A stretch of 64,000 nucleotides of DNA, taken from the NCBI GenBank assembly GCA_016721465.1, contig JADKIA010000036.1:1-64000 (forward strand), given 5' to 3'. The stretch is from Ideonella sp. GTDB lineage: Bacteria > Pseudomonadota > Gammaproteobacteria > Burkholderiales > Burkholderiaceae_C. A model generated the notes under the pieces. The model was given only the letters and a program-made list of their open reading frames with translations. It was not told where the DNA came from and made no database searches. A program made the position numbers and the translations under genes. Below are positions 60,976 through 64,000 of the stretch, piece after piece (within the stretch, counting starts at the first letter, position 1; every line of letters starts with the position of its first letter).

Positions 60976-63306
60976 GTGTCGACTTTCAGGCTCCCGAGTC
61001 CGTTGCGCTGTCTCGCCCTGGCTCCGCTGGTCGCGGCGATGGGCTGCGCATGGGCCGAGCCGGCCTTGCAGTCCAGCACGACGCTGGTGACCTCGCCGCG
61101 CGGCGAATCCGCACGCCAGCGGCCGGTGTTCCTGGAGGCCGACAGTCTCAGCATCCGGCCCGACCTGGACGCCTTGGCCGAGGGCAAGGTGGAGCTTCGG
61201 CGCGCTGGCACCGATCTGCAGGCCGACCGCGCTCGCTACGACACGCCGAAGGACCAGGTCCGGGCCACCGGCTCGGTGGTGATCCGGCGCGATGGCAATG
61301 TCTACAAAGGCCCCGTGCTCGAGCTGCAACTGCAGCGCTTCGAGGGCTTCTTTCTGCAGCCCGAGTTCGAGTTGGGCCAGTTCGGGTCCGGCGGCCGCGC
61401 CGAGCGCCTGGACTTCATCGACGCGACGCGCTCGGTGGCGACACGCGCGATTTACAGCAGCTGCCCGCGCGACGGCTCGGCCGACCCCGATTGGCTGCTG
61501 CAGGCCGACAAGGTGACGATCGATTCCGAGGCCCAGGAGGGCCGTGCCGAGGGCGCGGTGCTGCGCTTTCTGGGCACGCCGATCCTGGCCCTGCCGGTGT
61601 TGACCTTTCCTTTGTCGGATGCCCGCAAGAGCGGTTGGCTGCCGCCCAGCATCGACCTGGACAGCCGCAGCGGCTTCATGGTGGGCATGCCGTACTACTG
61701 GAACATCGCGCCCAACCGCGATGCCACGATCACCCCCACGGTGCGCACGCGCCGCGGATTCGGCGCCGAGGCCGAGTTTCGCTACCTGGAGCCCGCGGAT
61801 GCCGGCCGTGTGGTGGTGGATCTGATGCCCAGCGACCAGATCGCCGGGCGCACGCGGCACGCCTGGCTGGCCGAACATGCCGGCTCGGGCTGGGGGCTGC
61901 GCTATTCGGCCAATGTGCTGCGCGTGTCCGATGACGACTACTGGAAAGACTTCCCGCACAGCGTGCCGCGCACCACGCCGCGCTTGTTGCCGGCCGATCT
62001 GAAGCTCGATCGCGAACTGGACACCTGGATCGGCCCCGGCCTGCTCTACGCCCGTATCCAGCAATGGCAGGTGTTGCAGACCACCGACCTCGGCACCGCC
62101 ATCGTCTCGCCCTACCAGCGCAGCCCGCAGCTTGGCCTGCGCGTCACACCCAAGGCGGGCGCTGGGTGGCAGGCGTCGATCGAGACCGAGGTGAATCGCT
62201 TCACCCGGCCCGATGCCTCGGCGTCTGCCGCGCTGCCCACCGGCTGGCGGCTGCACGCGCTGGGCCAGATCAGCCGGGCCTGGACTGCGCCGGGCTGGTG
62301 GCTCACGCCAAAGCTGGCGTTCAATGCGGCCAGCTATGCGCTGGACCAGAGCGCCGATGGCTTGCGCAGCAATCCCGGGCGGGTGGTGCCGACGCTGAGC
62401 GTGGATGCCGGCATGGTGTTCGAGCGCAACGTGCGTTGGTTCGGGCAGGATCGTCGGCAGACGCTCGAGCCTCGGCTGCTGTACGTCAACACGCCCTATC
62501 GCAATCAGCTTTCGCTGCCCAACTTCGATTCAGCCGAACGCGACTTCAATCTGATCTCGCTGTTCAGCGAGAACGCCTTCACCGGCGTGGACCGTGTGTC
62601 GGACTCCCATCAGCTGACACTGGGCGTGAGCTCGCGCCTGTTCGATGCCGCCACGGGCACGCAGACCTTGCGGCTGGCGCTGGGCCAGCGGGTGCTGTTC
62701 CGCGACCAGCGCATCACGTCCGATGGGGTGCCCTCTACGCAGAAGCTGTCCGACGTGTTGCTCGAGGGATCCACGGGGCTGATCCCGGCCTGGCAACTCG
62801 ACGCGGCCATGCAATACAACCCGGATTCGCGGCGGGTCGTGCGATCCATCCTCAACGCACGCTATGCGCCGGCGCCGTTTCACTCGATCAGTGCCGGCTA
62901 CAACTTTTCGCGCGGTTCGTCCGAGCAGGTGCAGGTGGGCTGGCAATGGCCGGTCTACCGAGGCGACGCGAAACCTGTCGGGGCCGCGTCCGGTTGCGGC
63001 GGCACGCTGTTTGGCGTGGGGCGTATCAACTACAGTCTGCGCGACAGCCGCATCACCGATTCCATCCTGGGCCTCGAATACGATGCGCGCTGCTGGGTGG
63101 GGCGTGTGGTGGCCCAGCGCTTGTCCACCGGACCCAGCGAAGCCACCACGCGCCTGTCCATCCAGATCGAGTTCGTTGGCCTGTCCAGGTTGGCAGCGGG
63201 TTTCAACTCGGCCAATGTGTTGAAGGACAATGTGCCGGGCTACCAGTTGCTGCGCGATACGCGGCACCCTTCAAACACTGGTGCCGATTTCGATGACAGG
63301 CCTTGA
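60976..63306 (+). CDS. lptD: LPS-assembly outer membrane protein LptD
   Basis: Inserts lipopolysaccharide into the outer leaflet with LptE. About 776 residues. N-terminal OstA-like domain (ADSLSIRPDLDALAEGKVELRRAG in parts, then RARYDTPKDQVRATGSVVI), followed by a large beta-barrel. Cysteines for the essential disulfides: YSSCPRDGSADP, GCGGTLFGVGRI and YDARCWVGRV. The start is uncertain; GTG at 60976 gives a signal peptide LRCLALAPLVAAMGCAWA; TTG codons at 60964 and 60970 are alternatives, and no ATG is suitable. Followed by surA with a 5-base gap. Confidence 0.93.
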   Translation: MSTFRLPSPLRCLALAPLVAAMGCAWAEPALQSSTTLVTSPRGESARQRPVFLEADSLSIRPDLDALAEGKVELRRAGTDLQADRARYDTPKDQVRATGSVVIRRDGNVYKGPVLELQLQRFEGFFLQPEFELGQFGSGGRAERLDFIDATRSVATRAIYSSCPRDGSADPDWLLQADKVTIDSEAQEGRAEGAVLRFLGTPILALPVLTFPLSDARKSGWLPPSIDLDSRSGFMVGMPYYWNIAPNRDATITPTVRTRRGFGAEAEFRYLEPADAGRVVVDLMPSDQIAGRTRHAWLAEHAGSGWGLRYSANVLRVSDDDYWKDFPHSVPRTTPRLLPADLKLDRELDTWIGPGLLYARIQQWQVLQTTDLGTAIVSPYQRSPQLGLRVTPKAGAGWQASIETEVNRFTRPDASASAALPTGWRLHALGQISRAWTAPGWWLTPKLAFNAASYALDQSADGLRSNPGRVVPTLSVDAGMVFERNVRWFGQDRRQTLEPRLLYVNTPYRNQLSLPNFDSAERDFNLISLFSENAFTGVDRVSDSHQLTLGVSSRLFDAATGTQTLRLALGQRVLFRDQRITSDGVPSTQKLSDVLLEGSTGLIPAWQLDAAMQYNPDSRRVVRSILNARYAPAPFHSISAGYNFSRGSSEQVQVGWQWPVYRGDAKPVGAASGCGGTLFGVGRINYSLRDSRITDSILGLEYDARCWVGRVVAQRLSTGPSEATTRLSIQIEFVGLSRLAAGFNSANVLKDNVPGYQLLRDTRHPSNTGADFDDRP

Positions 63307-63311
63307 TTGAC

Positions 63312-64000
63312 ATGCACCAGCGCTCCCGATCGATTCACTCACTCTCAAGGGCAGGTGGCCCGGCCACCGACCTTGAACCCCGCGAGCGACGGCCGGCTTT
63401 GGCTGGTCTGGGCCCGCTCCTTGCCGCGCTCATCGGACTGGGCCTGTGCATGCCGGCCATGGCGCAACGCACGCAGACGGCGCGCAATGGCGACCACATC
63501 GTGGCGGTGGTCAACACCGAATCCGTCACTGCGGTCGAGGTGGAGCAGCGCATCCTTCGGGCCCGTGCCGAGGCTCAGCGCGCCAACCTGAAGATGCCCA
63601 CGGACGACAGCCTGCGCCAGCAGGCCCTCGACTCGTTGATCGAGGAGCGGGTGTTGCTGACTTACGCGCGCGAAAGCGGCAACCGCATCGACGATGTCGA
63701 ACTGGATCGTGCCGTGGCCAACGTCGCTTCGCAAAACCAGCTCACCACGCCACAACTGCGCGAGCGACTGAAGTCCGAGGGGGTGGACTACACGCAGTTC
63801 CGCAACAACCTGCGCGACCAGATGCTGCTGGAGCGGGTGCGTGAGCGCGAGGTCACTTCGCGCATCCGCATCGCCGACGTCGACATCGACCGCATCGTCG
63901 AGCAGCAGCGCGCCGATGCTGCGGGCGATCTGGAAGTCAACCTGGCGCAGATCCTCATCACCGTGCCCGAAGGTGCCAACGAAGTCGTCGTGGCGCAGCG
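63312..64000 (+). CDS. surA: periplasmic chaperone SurA, partial
   Basis: Chaperone and peptidyl-prolyl isomerase for outer membrane proteins. Starts at ATG 63312, 5 bases after the lptD stop. A signal peptide region (LAALIGLGLCMPAMAQ) lies unusually far in, after about 40 residues, so a later start is possible. N-terminal SurA_N domain: DHIVAVVNTESVTAVEVEQRI, QQALDSLIEERVLLTYA, LRERLKSEGVDYTQFRNNLR. The first parvulin domain begins at VNLAQILITVP as the window ends. The remainder lies beyond 64000. Confidence 0.94.
   Translation, partial: MHQRSRSIHSLSRAGGPATDLEPRERRPALAGLGPLLAALIGLGLCMPAMAQRTQTARNGDHIVAVVNTESVTAVEVEQRILRARAEAQRANLKMPTDDSLRQQALDSLIEERVLLTYARESGNRIDDVELDRAVANVASQNQLTTPQLRERLKSEGVDYTQFRNNLRDQMLLERVREREVTSRIRIADVDIDRIVEQQRADAAGDLEVNLAQILITVPEGANEVVVAQ

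Overview
The window is high-GC chromosomal DNA from a betaproteobacterium of the order Burkholderiales, probably the Rubrivivax/Leptothrix/Comamonadaceae side. The evidence is five orphan Bug/TctC-type receptors, a DUF4148 protein, a metX-metW pair under a SAM-II riboswitch, the amgK / lptD-surA layout, and GC-rich palindromic spacer repeats typical of that group. No tRNA, rRNA, CRISPR array, transposase or phage gene was recognised.

Layout. Positions 1-6.3 kb carry an isocitrate dehydrogenase 3' end, a DUF1924 haem protein, a gamma-glutamyltransferase, a beta-propeller protein, an alpha-carbonic anhydrase and a Vgb-like lyase. All except the carbonic anhydrase are broken by many single-base frameshifts. 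The family motifs survive across frames, so poor base calling is a likelier cause than gene decay. From 6.4 to 10.9 kb on the minus strand are thymidine phosphorylase (also frameshifted near its C-terminus), a lipoprotein 5'-nucleotidase and a coniferyl-aldehyde-type dehydrogenase. From 11.1 to 25.7 kb everything is on the plus strand and looks like a catabolic island: zinc alcohol dehydrogenase, 2Fe-2S ferredoxin, CYP153-like P450, three Bug receptors with an exported metallo-beta-lactamase-fold hydrolase among them, an indolepyruvate-type 2-oxoacid:ferredoxin oxidoreductase, a TRAP transporter and a further Bug receptor.

From 25.6 to 36.3 kb come two hypothetical genes, a frameshifted fatty-acid-hydroxylase-like gene coupled to PPK2, and a nucleoside salvage block: MTA/SAH nucleosidase, purine nucleoside phosphorylase, cytidine deaminase, a BMP-type nucleoside ABC importer and adenosine deaminase. 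From 36.6 to 46.2 kb are an Oar-like TonB-dependent receptor with a strong terminator, a secreted unknown protein, a PhyH-Bug-FAD oxidoreductase operon, a glutathione transferase and a degenerate response regulator. From 46.4 to 53.4 kb are an FMN glutamate-synthase-domain membrane protein, a HlyD/ATPase/permease exporter, riboswitch-controlled metX-metW and a DUF4148 protein.

A LysR regulator at 53.65 kb runs into about 1.45 kb of almost pure G/C (54.64-56.08 kb) with G runs of 50 and 84 bases, almost certainly a sequencing or assembly artefact. After it come a VOC-family protein, a lipoprotein coupled to a PDZ-less trypsin-like protease, an M20 peptidase, amgK, and divergently lptD and the start of surA, which runs off the window.

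Start and stop codons overlap (ATGA or TGATG) at many gene junctions, so translational coupling is common here. It also supports several start choices, and the intactness of genes that appear frameshifted.
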